The notes under the pieces are model-generated. The model was not told the DNA's origin, made no database searches, and saw only the letters and a list, made by a program, of their open reading frames with translations. Below are positions 10,053 through 18,826 of a stretch of DNA of 64,000 nt, in pieces (within the stretch, counting starts at the first letter, position 1; the number at the start of each line of letters is the position of its first letter). Source of the DNA: Pseudomonadota bacterium (lineage in GTDB: Bacteria; Pseudomonadota; Gammaproteobacteria; Magnimaribacterales; D2472); the NCBI GenBank assembly GCA_028344535.1, contig JAOMBK010000003.1, forward strand, positions 1 to 64,000, in the 5' to 3' direction. The translations under genes were made by a program, and so were the position numbers.

Positions 10053-11008
10053 TTTTGTTGATTGATAAATTTAAGAATAGAAAACGATATCTTTTCAACT
10101 TCTGCTAAAGGTTCAAAATATGGAGAAGGAGATTCAATTTTTGAAATATCTATCCCTCCCTTTTTGTTAAATATGCTGACTACACCAACTCGCTTAGTAT
10201 TAACCAATTCATTCATCGATTCTCTTATTTTTTTAGCTCCAAAAATCCGTCTATATTTTGGACTCTCTATTTGTATTAAATAGGTTTGACCCTTTGCAGA
10301 TAGTGCCTCAAACACAAGATTTGAACTATCGGGGGTCACAAACTTTAATGAAGATTTATTTAGGCTATCTTGAAATGTATCAGACTCAGCTGAATTCAAA
10401 TCAATGAACTGTACATTAGGATAATTATTCAGCCCACCTATTAATTTTAGGTTGAGGGCATCAGGTGTTCTGCGAGAATTATAAATTTTAAACTCATGCT
10501 TTGGATGCACGCTTAAAATATAATGAAGTTGCTTCATTAAAATTTCTTCATCAAATTTGTAATGCTTGCTTGGGCCTCCAATAGCTATTATTGCCTTATT
10601 TTCATCTACAGGATGGTGAGATATTGCTGCTAGAGAGCCTTGAAATGGAATAACATTCTTAGGAAGACGTCTTCTACGAAAATCATGTTCTGGAGCTATA
10701 ATAAAATCAAAAGAATTAAGTTTATAGCTAGGACGAAGTACAGCTATTGAAAATACATCCTTGGTAGTATTTTTTTTTAAGTATTTCTTTGCCTGAAGAA
10801 TTGTTGAATAGACATCATGACCTGCGCCTATAAGTATTGATGGCCCATCTAATTGATTCTCATTAGCTAACATATTTGAAAAACCTTCATGATTGGGGTA
10901 ATTGATGGGGGTGATCGAGAGTTCTATCTCTTTTTTAAGCTGATCTAAAAGAGCCTGCACTTGTTTTAGATGTCCAGTCTTTGAATCTTGAAACCAGTAA
11001 ACGTTCAT
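10049..11008 (-). CDS. Mitochondrial-fission ELM1-like family protein (GT-B-like)
   Basis: FQDSKTGHLKQVQALLDQL, ILIGAGHDVYS, APEHDFRRRRLPKNVIPFQGSLAAIS are characteristic of the bacterial ELM1 family. Confidence 0.8.
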   Translation of the reverse strand: MNVYWFQDSKTGHLKQVQALLDQLKKEIELSITPINYPNHEGFSNMLANENQLDGPSILIGAGHDVYSTILQAKKYLKKNTTKDVFSIAVLRPSYKLNSFDFIIAPEHDFRRRRLPKNVIPFQGSLAAISHHPVDENKAIIAIGGPSKHYKFDEEILMKQLHYILSVHPKHEFKIYNSRRTPDALNLKLIGGLNNYPNVQFIDLNSAESDTFQDSLNKSSLKFVTPDSSNLVFEALSAKGQTYLIQIESPKYRRIFGAKKIRESMNELVNTKRVGVVSIFNKKGGIDISKIESPSPYFEPLAEVEKISFSILKFINQQK

Positions 11009-11094
11009 TAAATTTTTACTTATAATTTGTTATGTTTAAAATACCCTGTCTATGAAGTCTTGTGAAGGTAATAAATCTATAAAATATTTTTAAA

Positions 11095-11283
11095 ATGAAT
11101 GTTCAAAACTCCAATCATCAAATTGCCATGGATCTTATTTCTCAATATGGTGAAGATGCTGAATCTATAGCCATGTTGAGAGCTGCTGAATACGCAGCCA
11201 ATCTAAACACTGAGGAGTGGCTTATTTGGGAGGGTGTCATCAAAGAGATACAAAATATTAGCGCCAATCCAAAGCTTCAATAG
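11095..11283 (+). CDS. Small conserved hypothetical protein (62 aa)
   Basis: Short ORF with acidic/Ala-rich helical composition (YGEDAESIAMLRAAEYAANLNTEEWLIWEGVIKEIQ). Confidence 0.6.
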   Translation: MNVQNSNHQIAMDLISQYGEDAESIAMLRAAEYAANLNTEEWLIWEGVIKEIQNISANPKLQ

Positions 11284-11414
11284 GACATTATTTGAAAGGA
11301 GCAAGCGGGCATGGCTAACCCGCTCTAATTGGTCTTAGGGAAAAAATTTTAGAGGAAAATTTTTAACCAACTTATTTATATGACAACCATATTGAAGGAA
11401 AGTTCATAATGTTT

Positions 11415-12176
11415 TTATTTAATAGAAAGAAATAAAAACAATAAGCAATAAAATATAGCCCCAATACCTATACCAAACCCCAGCGGAAGCTCCCCATCTT
11501 TATTTTTATTTATAGCGTATAGGCATAAAGTAATGCTTGATCCAATTAAGAGAATTGGTCCAATTGCTGAAGCACCAAAAATAGACCCAATTCCACCCAG
11601 CAACAAGAAATCACCAGATCCAATCCCATCTCTTGATCTGATCATTTTGTAGACTTCGTTGATGCAGAACAATATTCCATAGCCAAAAATCAATCCCAGC
11701 ATAGAGTCTAGTGAAATTGTAAAAAAACTAGTTGAGATATTCAGAGTTAATCCAGATACAACTAAAATAAGGCTAAGTGGCTGAAATAAATGCATGGTTT
11801 GCATATCTATTAATGATTGAATGTATAAGCACATTACAATTAAGACGATTGTCCATGCCACAGGATTGGTTAATTCCATTTTATTAAATATCAATAAAAC
11901 GAATGCAGCAATTAATACTTCATTGATCAAGTAGCTAGAGTTGATCTTGGCATTACATGTCTTACAAATTCCTTGACTATAAACATATCCAACAAAAGGA
12001 ATAAGTTGGAGAATAGTGAGCTTCTTTTTACATAGAGGACAAAATGATCTAGGTTTAAAAATTGTAATTCCAACATCTTCCAGTGGGAGCCTGTAAATTA
12101 ACATTGAAGCGAAACTTCCAAGGCAGCCACCCAGTGCAATCAATGATAAATTAGTCAAAACTAATTCCATTATCAA
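11415..12176 (-). CDS. gspO: Prepilin peptidase (A24 leader peptidase, GspO/PilD)
   Basis: GCLGSFASMLIYRLP, CPLCKKKLTILQLIPFVGYVYSQGICKTC Zn motif, GSGDFLLLGGIGSIFG (catalytic GxGD). Confidence 0.92.
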   Translation of the reverse strand: MIMELVLTNLSLIALGGCLGSFASMLIYRLPLEDVGITIFKPRSFCPLCKKKLTILQLIPFVGYVYSQGICKTCNAKINSSYLINEVLIAAFVLLIFNKMELTNPVAWTIVLIVMCLYIQSLIDMQTMHLFQPLSLILVVSGLTLNISTSFFTISLDSMLGLIFGYGILFCINEVYKMIRSRDGIGSGDFLLLGGIGSIFGASAIGPILLIGSSITLCLYAINKNKDGELPLGFGIGIGAIFYCLLFLFLSIK

Positions 12177-12180
12177 TTAA

Positions 12181-12270
12181 TTATTTTTTGCGAGAAATTA
12201 AGAAGCATACGATCAATAGACCGACCGTTGGTATAGCATAAAGAGTAATTATTAAAAGTTTATCCAGCAT
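12181..12270 (-). CDS. Predicted small single-TM protein (29 aa), absent from the ORF track
   Basis: Manual reading: MLDKLLIITLYAIPTVGLLIVCFLISRKK*; fills the gap between ggt and gspO on the same strand. Confidence 0.5.
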   Translation of the reverse strand: MLDKLLIITLYAIPTVGLLIVCFLISRKK

Positions 12271-12273
12271 TAA

Positions 12274-13965
12274 TTAGAGTCCTTTGGCGCTTGAGTCTGG
12301 GCGTCTTGTATCCCCGAAGCCATAAAACAATCCATTTTTTATTTCTATACTTTCTAATGCTGTGCCTGGCCCAGACAAATAAATTTTTTGGCCTAAAGAT
12401 TCAATTTTTGCGGCATGTTGAATATCAAAACCAGTTTCTAGCATGAGAACATCTGGTTTCCATTGATGATGTATTCTAGGAGCAACAGTTGCATCGGAGA
12501 TTTCCATTTTAAAAACTAGAGTATTTAAAAGAAATTGAAGAACGGTTGTAATAATTCTAGAGCCACCCGGTGATCCAGTTGCATAAATAGGCTTACCATC
12601 TTTCAGGACTATTGTTGGTGTCATGGAGCTTAAGGGTCTTTTGAATGGCTCAATTTTATTTGCTTCTCCACCAATCAATCCAAATTGATTGGGTACCCCA
12701 GGAGCTGAAACAAAGTCATCCATCTCGTTGTTCATTAAAATTCCAGTTCCATCAACCACCACGCCAGATCCAAAGCCTGAATTTAATGTGTAGGTATTTG
12801 AAACAATGTTTCCATTTTTATCAGCAACTGAAAAATGAGTAGTATCTAGACTTTCATTTTTCAACTCAGATCCTGGAAGAATTTTTTCAGAAGGCGTAAT
12901 CGAATCAAGCTTAATCTTATTATTGATTTTTTTAGCATATTCTTTGCTGATCAGTGATTGAACCGGAACATCAAAAAATTCTGGATCACCCAAGTATTTT
13001 GATCTATCAGCATATGCATACTTCATTGATTCTGTGAGTAATGCTGTATAGGTTGGTGAGTTATGGCCCATCATGACTAAGTCATAATTTTCTAGAATAT
13101 TTAGCATCTGGATGATATGGACACCGCCAGAGGAGGGCGGCCCCATGGTAATTATTTTATGCTCATTAAAATTACCATGAAGAGTTTCACGCCAAATTGG
13201 ACGATAATTTTTTAAATCTTTCTTAGTAATCAGTCCGCCATTTTCTCTCATATAAGCATCTATCCTTGTCGCTACCTCACCTTCATAAAAGCCCTTAACT
13301 CCATTTGTAGAGATTGTTTTCAGCGTATTGGCTAGATTGGGTTGCTTTAATCTCTGGTGCATTTGCACAGGATAATTTGAGTAAAAAATATCTTTAAAAT
13401 TTTTATACTTTCCAAGTTTTTTATATCGCTTATTAAGCGCATCAGCCATGAATGGAGAAATAAGAAAACCTTCTTTAGCTAATTCAATTGCAGGAGCCAG
13501 TAATGTAGACCAAGGCAAGCTACCGAATTTCTTGTGCACTTCCCACATCCCATAAACTGTTCCTGGAACCCCAATTGACAAGACTCCTTGCGTAGCCCTC
13601 TTTTTATCTACAGATCCATCTGATGCAAGAAACATATTTTTCGTTGCAGCTTCAGGTGCTATCTCTCTATAATCAATGCTGTAGCTTTCTTGTGAAGCTT
13701 CATCGAACATGACCATAAATCCACCTCCACCAATATTGCCAGCTCTCGGCAAGACCACGGCCAAAGCAAATGCAACTGCTATAGATGCATCATAGGCATT
13801 GCCTCCTTCTGCAAGGATCGAGTGACCTGCATTTGTGGCAAGATAATGCTGAGAAACAACCATGCCATTTTTGCCAACCTCAGGATGAACAATTGCTTTG
13901 GAATTATAAATCGTAGCCTCTGTATTTAATGCAAAAGCCATCACTAGTAACGCTAAGAATTTCAT
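12274..13965 (-). CDS. ggt: Gamma-glutamyltranspeptidase
   Basis: GGNAYDASIAVAFALAVVLPRAGNIGGGGFM; catalytic LDTTHFSVADKNGNIVSNTYTLN; PLSSMTPTIV...GSPGGSRI. Confidence 0.95.
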   Translation of the reverse strand: MKFLALLVMAFALNTEATIYNSKAIVHPEVGKNGMVVSQHYLATNAGHSILAEGGNAYDASIAVAFALAVVLPRAGNIGGGGFMVMFDEASQESYSIDYREIAPEAATKNMFLASDGSVDKKRATQGVLSIGVPGTVYGMWEVHKKFGSLPWSTLLAPAIELAKEGFLISPFMADALNKRYKKLGKYKNFKDIFYSNYPVQMHQRLKQPNLANTLKTISTNGVKGFYEGEVATRIDAYMRENGGLITKKDLKNYRPIWRETLHGNFNEHKIITMGPPSSGGVHIIQMLNILENYDLVMMGHNSPTYTALLTESMKYAYADRSKYLGDPEFFDVPVQSLISKEYAKKINNKIKLDSITPSEKILPGSELKNESLDTTHFSVADKNGNIVSNTYTLNSGFGSGVVVDGTGILMNNEMDDFVSAPGVPNQFGLIGGEANKIEPFKRPLSSMTPTIVLKDGKPIYATGSPGGSRIITTVLQFLLNTLVFKMEISDATVAPRIHHQWKPDVLMLETGFDIQHAAKIESLGQKIYLSGPGTALESIEIKNGLFYGFGDTRRPDSSAKGL

Positions 13966-13967
13966 GT

Positions 13968-14714
13968 TTATGTGAGCAGGCCTCCATCAACCCTCAAATC
14001 AATTCCATTGATATGTATCGCATCATCTGATGCTAAAAAAGCAATTGTACTTGCTATATCATCTGGCGATCTATTCACACCATCAAGAGGCATAATTTTC
14101 TTTAATAAGCGAGTATCAATATCTTTTGGCATAATTGGATTAGATGACATAGGGGTTTCGATTGAGGCTGGGCAGACGCAATTGATATTCAAACCCTTCA
14201 TTCCATATTCAACAGCAAGCGTTTTTGAAAACGCACTAATTCCTCCTTTTGAAGCGCTATATGCGGCTGTCCATGCATGAGCTCCTAATGCTGCTGTTGA
14301 GGATACATTCACAATAGCACCCTTGGATTTTAGTAACAGCGGGAGAGCATGCCTGCACATAAAAAAAGTACCTGTTAAATTTATCTCTAGAATTTGATTC
14401 CAATTTTCTAGTTCAACTTCATGGGAATTGTCAAAGCGAAGAATGCCTGCAATATTAATGAGCGCATCGAGTCTTTTATAATTCTTTTCTAAATCTTTAA
14501 AAAAATTTTTAGTGCTATTAATTGAAGAGATATCCACAACATGGGCGGATGAATTTTTATTTTTTAGCATATTTTTTGTTGCATCAAGATCTTCTTGATT
14601 TCTATCTATCATTAAAAGATCAGCGCCTTCAGAGTCTAACCTCAAGGCAGTTGACCTCCCAATGCCTGATCCTGCACCAGTTATAACTACGATTTTATTT
14701 TTAAATCTTTCCAT
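13968..14714 (-). CDS. Short-chain dehydrogenase/reductase
   Basis: VVITGAGSGIGRSTALRL, NIAG, YSASKGG, DGGLLT. Confidence 0.93.
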   Translation of the reverse strand: MERFKNKIVVITGAGSGIGRSTALRLDSEGADLLMIDRNQEDLDATKNMLKNKNSSAHVVDISSINSTKNFFKDLEKNYKRLDALINIAGILRFDNSHEVELENWNQILEINLTGTFFMCRHALPLLLKSKGAIVNVSSTAALGAHAWTAAYSASKGGISAFSKTLAVEYGMKGLNINCVCPASIETPMSSNPIMPKDIDTRLLKKIMPLDGVNRSPDDIASTIAFLASDDAIHINGIDLRVDGGLLT

Positions 14715-14728
14715 GATTTAGATTTTCT

Positions 14729-16348
14729 TTATGATAATTGCTCTTCAGCGAAAGATTTTGCCCATTTGTAGTTAGCCTTTCCATTTGGGGCTCTTTGCAC
14801 CTCATCAGTAAAAATTACTTTTTTGGGTAATTTATATGCAGCTATGATGCTACGCGTATCATCAATCAATTGTTCTTCTTTTAAGGTCTTATTATCAACC
14901 GTAGATACCACTGCAACAATTTTTTGTCCAAACCTTTCATCGGGCATTCCAACCACAAGGCAGTCAAAAACATCAATGTTTTTCTTTAATGCTTCTTCCA
15001 CTTCTTCAGGGTAAATTTTTTCGCCTGCTGAGTTGATGCAATTACTTCCTCGGCCTAGAAGGGTGATACTTCCATCACTTTCAAGCTTCGCATAGTCTCC
15101 AGGAAAACTATACCTAACACCATTTACCTCTTTAAAAGTTTCTGCAGATTTTTTTTCATCCTTATAATATTCAACTGGGACTAGTCCCGAAGTTCCAAGC
15201 AGTCCAATTTTCTCGGATCCTGGCTCTAATATCTCTCCATCATCTGCAAGAACTATTACCCCAGGATTTATTGAAAATTTTGCTGTTTCTGAGGGATTAT
15301 CTCTTGTTGCAATAGAGCTTCCAATCCCACCCTCAGTAGAGCCCATGGTATCCATTAACTTCATGTCATGATGTTTAAGCAAACCATTTTTTACCTCGGT
15401 GCTCCACATAACACCGCTTGAAATAATGGCTTGTACTGAGCTAATATCATATTCATTATTAGAAGCTTCTGCTCTATCCAAAGCATCAAGCATCGGTCTT
15501 GCAAAAGCATCACCCACAATCACAATATTTGTAACATTCTTGTCTTGCACTTGCCTCCATAGTTGGTCAGGATCAAAACCAAGGTTGGATGTGGTAATTA
15601 CTGTTCCTCCTAAAAGCAAGGGAAGAAAAGCACCTAACCACATCCCTGTTCCATGCATTAAAGGACAGCCAACCAAGCTTTTAATAAATTGATCATTAGC
15701 TTTAGATGCCATGATGGATTCTTCTAAATTGTTGAGATCTTCCGGAACATCGTATCCCATGGCTTTGAGGGTTCTAAACAAAAACGCTAAAAATTCTCCT
15801 TGTTTGTACATTACCCCTTTTGGCATACCGGTTGTTCCACCGGTATAAAGCATATAAACAGTTTCAGGATCTCTAGTGATCCTATCCATTGGAGAGTAAT
15901 CTTGTAAAATTTCTTCATACTTCATACCCTGATCAAAATTAGATTTGCTTCCATCTGGAACTTCAATCCATGCTTTTACATTGGGTAGAGATTTTGCAAT
16001 TTCATTAATTCTTGAGCTGTAGCATGCATGATAGAACACTGCTTCAGCATCAGAATTATCCAATAAATAAATAAGCTCTTCTTCCACATACCGATAATTT
16101 ACATTAATTGGAACACCGCCAATTTTAAAGATTGCATTTTGACCAATTAGGTATTCATTACTGTTATTTAAATACAGTCCTGCTTTAGAATTTGGACCTA
16201 AGCCTTTGCTTGATAGCGCGGCAGCAATCTTACTCGATAGCAGGTCATAATCTTTCCAAGAAACAATGTCTTCTCCGCAAATTAGCGCATCATTCTCAGG
16301 CACTAAATCTGCAACTGTTTCCCATACTGAAGCAAAATCTAAATTCAT
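14729..16348 (-). CDS. AMP-binding acyl-CoA synthetase
   Basis: YMLYTGGTTGMPKGVMYKQGE, MDTMGSTEGG, SFPGDYAKLESDGSITLLGRGSNCINSAGEKIYPEEVEE. Confidence 0.95.
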   Translation of the reverse strand: MNLDFASVWETVADLVPENDALICGEDIVSWKDYDLLSSKIAAALSSKGLGPNSKAGLYLNNSNEYLIGQNAIFKIGGVPINVNYRYVEEELIYLLDNSDAEAVFYHACYSSRINEIAKSLPNVKAWIEVPDGSKSNFDQGMKYEEILQDYSPMDRITRDPETVYMLYTGGTTGMPKGVMYKQGEFLAFLFRTLKAMGYDVPEDLNNLEESIMASKANDQFIKSLVGCPLMHGTGMWLGAFLPLLLGGTVITTSNLGFDPDQLWRQVQDKNVTNIVIVGDAFARPMLDALDRAEASNNEYDISSVQAIISSGVMWSTEVKNGLLKHHDMKLMDTMGSTEGGIGSSIATRDNPSETAKFSINPGVIVLADDGEILEPGSEKIGLLGTSGLVPVEYYKDEKKSAETFKEVNGVRYSFPGDYAKLESDGSITLLGRGSNCINSAGEKIYPEEVEEALKKNIDVFDCLVVGMPDERFGQKIVAVVSTVDNKTLKEEQLIDDTRSIIAAYKLPKKVIFTDEVQRAPNGKANYKWAKSFAEEQLS

Positions 16349-18054
16349 TACTTATCTCCTTTTCTTAAGTTTTGTCCTATCCTTCTTCCAGAAAAAATAC
16401 AATCAGCTATTGAGAGCCCAGATACATAAATATTTGAGCAAATTCCAACAGCTGTTCTTCCAGCGGCATATAGCCCTTTAATTTCTTGGTTATCTTGATT
16501 TAAAACCTCTCCAGTTTCCTCATTCACCACAAGTCCACCAAGGGTTAGCGTTGTTAGCGGAGCAAGTTTTGAGTCAATTGAAATATCCATAATATGAAAG
16601 GGGCCTTTAAGCTCCTTTACATCACTGGCGGCCTTGCCAAATTCACAAGATGATTGTGATCGAGCTGCTTGATTATATTTCTCAACCTCTTCAGTAAGCA
16701 TATCTGCTGGCAGGCCATAAACTTTCGCTAAATCTACTAAATTGCTTTTCTTCTTAGCATTAAAATACATCAGCATTCTCGCCATATCTCTTTGAAAGGG
16801 CAGAGCTTCCTTGGATTGTTTTTTCGCATCATCTAACAAGCTTTCGTCCAATATCAAATATGCTTTACCATCATTATGCTCACACATAGCATCCCCTAGG
16901 GTTGCTCCATAAACCATCTCATTGCAAAATCTTTGCCCACTCTTATTTACCACTATTCCCTGCGCAAATGCTAATGGAGGATTTAAGAACCGCCATGCTG
17001 TTACTCGATCCATATGATCGGTCTTGCCGCCAACGCTTTGCCCAAGTCTAATTCCAGAACCTTGATCATTGGGAGTGCCTAGAGGCATTCCATCATAATA
17101 TTTTGGTGCATATTCTTTAACCATAGAGCGATTAAAAATAAACCCGCCTGTGGAGAGACAAACCCCCATTTTAGCTTTGATATATTTAACCTGCCTGTGG
17201 CTTTGCTCAATTTTTTGAGCTCTTTTGATAAAGAGACCACCAATTATTTGCAATATATTTGAACCTGGGTAAGAAGGTGGAAGAAGCATCTGCAGCATTT
17301 CTCCACGCGAGGTTAAGGATTTATGTTTTTGGGCTAATTTTCCTGAGGGTAGCATGAGAATTTTGATCCCAACAACTCTTCCCTCGGAGGTAATAACAAG
17401 TGATCGCGCTTCAGTTTGAGGAAAGATTTTTAAACCTTTTTTAATTGCTGATTTCTTTAAGGGATAATAAATTGTTCCCCCAACACCAATAGGTCTAAAT
17501 GGACCTTCTTCATAACCCCTATGCCCCCTTGGAGCAGGCTCCGCATTTTCCATGTAGCTTGGCACCATAGAGTTATCTGAATGGTATAAAAAATATCCAG
17601 CTCCAGGATAGCTAGTTTTAATTTTGTAATAAGAGGGATCAAATTGAACCCCATTGTCCATAAGCCATTGTGTATTTTCAGCTGAAGTATCACAAAATTT
17701 TCTTAAGGTAGATTCTTTTACAATGTCTCCAGTTTCTTGAATGAGGTAATTAAACATATTTTCTGGGGAGTCTTTGACGCCTGCAGCAAGCTGGATTGGT
17801 GTTCCGCCACCGGCATAAAACACGCCGCCACTTTTAGCAGTAGCACCACCACCACTTGTTTTATCGACTCCAATAACTGTTAGATTTTGATCGAGGGCTT
17901 CATTGGCAGCAGCAATTCCAGCGCCCCCCAAACCTGCAACAACCAGATCAGCCTCATCATCCCATGCAAATAAGTTTGGATCAGTGATTATTTGTGGCGC
18001 TTCAACCTCAGACAGCCAAAGCTCTTCATTTGGATTAATTTCAGTTACCAGCAT
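16348..18054 (-). CDS. FAD-binding dehydrogenase, 3-ketosteroid-delta1-dehydrogenase/fumarate reductase-like
   Basis: DLVVAGLGGAGIAAANEAL, TSGGGATAKSGGVFYAGGGTPIQ, C-terminal LTTLTLGGLVVNEETGEVLNQDNQEIKGLYAAGRTAVGICSNIYVSGLSIADCIFSGRRIG. Confidence 0.88.
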   Translation of the reverse strand: MLVTEINPNEELWLSEVEAPQIITDPNLFAWDDEADLVVAGLGGAGIAAANEALDQNLTVIGVDKTSGGGATAKSGGVFYAGGGTPIQLAAGVKDSPENMFNYLIQETGDIVKESTLRKFCDTSAENTQWLMDNGVQFDPSYYKIKTSYPGAGYFLYHSDNSMVPSYMENAEPAPRGHRGYEEGPFRPIGVGGTIYYPLKKSAIKKGLKIFPQTEARSLVITSEGRVVGIKILMLPSGKLAQKHKSLTSRGEMLQMLLPPSYPGSNILQIIGGLFIKRAQKIEQSHRQVKYIKAKMGVCLSTGGFIFNRSMVKEYAPKYYDGMPLGTPNDQGSGIRLGQSVGGKTDHMDRVTAWRFLNPPLAFAQGIVVNKSGQRFCNEMVYGATLGDAMCEHNDGKAYLILDESLLDDAKKQSKEALPFQRDMARMLMYFNAKKKSNLVDLAKVYGLPADMLTEEVEKYNQAARSQSSCEFGKAASDVKELKGPFHIMDISIDSKLAPLTTLTLGGLVVNEETGEVLNQDNQEIKGLYAAGRTAVGICSNIYVSGLSIADCIFSGRRIGQNLRKGDK

Positions 18055-18808
18055 TTAAGTCCGCAGTTTTGCCTCCGTCCACCACCAAACTGGCTCCAGT
18101 TATAAACGATGCATCCGAGCTCAGCAAAAAAGTTATTGGTTTTGCAAGCTCGATTGGTTTTGCAATTCTTTTAAGGGGGATGGTATTAATGGTAGCCTCC
18201 ATCAATTCGTCATCTGGAATAGCTCTTTTAGTTGCAGGCGTTAGAACAGCACCTGGAATAATGCAATTTACTCTTACATGGGGCGCAGCTTCAATAGCAG
18301 TTGCTCTAGTAAAATTGATTAAGCCAGCTTTTGCAGCCCCATAAGCTGACATATAAGCCACTCCTTTTAAACCAACAACAGATGCTACGTTTACAATTGC
18401 ACCTTTTTTAGCGTCTTGCATCCAAGGTAAAACTGTTTTAGTTGTAAGGAATACTGCATCTAGGTTTGCTTTAAAATTTGTTCTCCAAGCATCAAGATCA
18501 AGATCAATGATTTTGCCTGTGTGAATGGATGGGGCATTGTTTATTAATCCATCAACTTTTCCAAATGAAGTATGAATTTCTTGCAAAGAATCAACGATCT
18601 CTGATTCATTACTGACATCGACATTATGCGAAATTACCTTTGAAGAAATTTTTAATAGCTCCTGATTTGCTTTATCAAGGTTGTCTATATTTCTTCCTGT
18701 TATTACTACTGTTGCTCCATATGATAGGCATAACTCAGCAGTTGCATAGCCTATGCCAGCACTAGCACCTGTGATGTATATAACTTCGTTTTCAAGTATA
18801 TTTTTCAT
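18041..18808 (-). CDS. Short-chain dehydrogenase/reductase
   Basis: YITGASAGIGYATAELCL, NNAPS, YGAAKAG, ITGASLVVDGGK. Confidence 0.93.
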   Translation of the reverse strand: MKNILENEVIYITGASAGIGYATAELCLSYGATVVITGRNIDNLDKANQELLKISSKVISHNVDVSNESEIVDSLQEIHTSFGKVDGLINNAPSIHTGKIIDLDLDAWRTNFKANLDAVFLTTKTVLPWMQDAKKGAIVNVASVVGLKGVAYMSAYGAAKAGLINFTRATAIEAAPHVRVNCIIPGAVLTPATKRAIPDDELMEATINTIPLKRIAKPIELAKPITFLLSSDASFITGASLVVDGGKTADLNAGN

Positions 18809-18826
18809 ATCCCCCCAATGAAAAAT

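Noticed and set aside
11298-11330. Short hairpin AGCGGG-CATGGCTAA-CCCGCT after the 62-aa ORF
   Set aside because: Six-bp stem without a T-tract on either strand; not convincing as terminator or RNA element.
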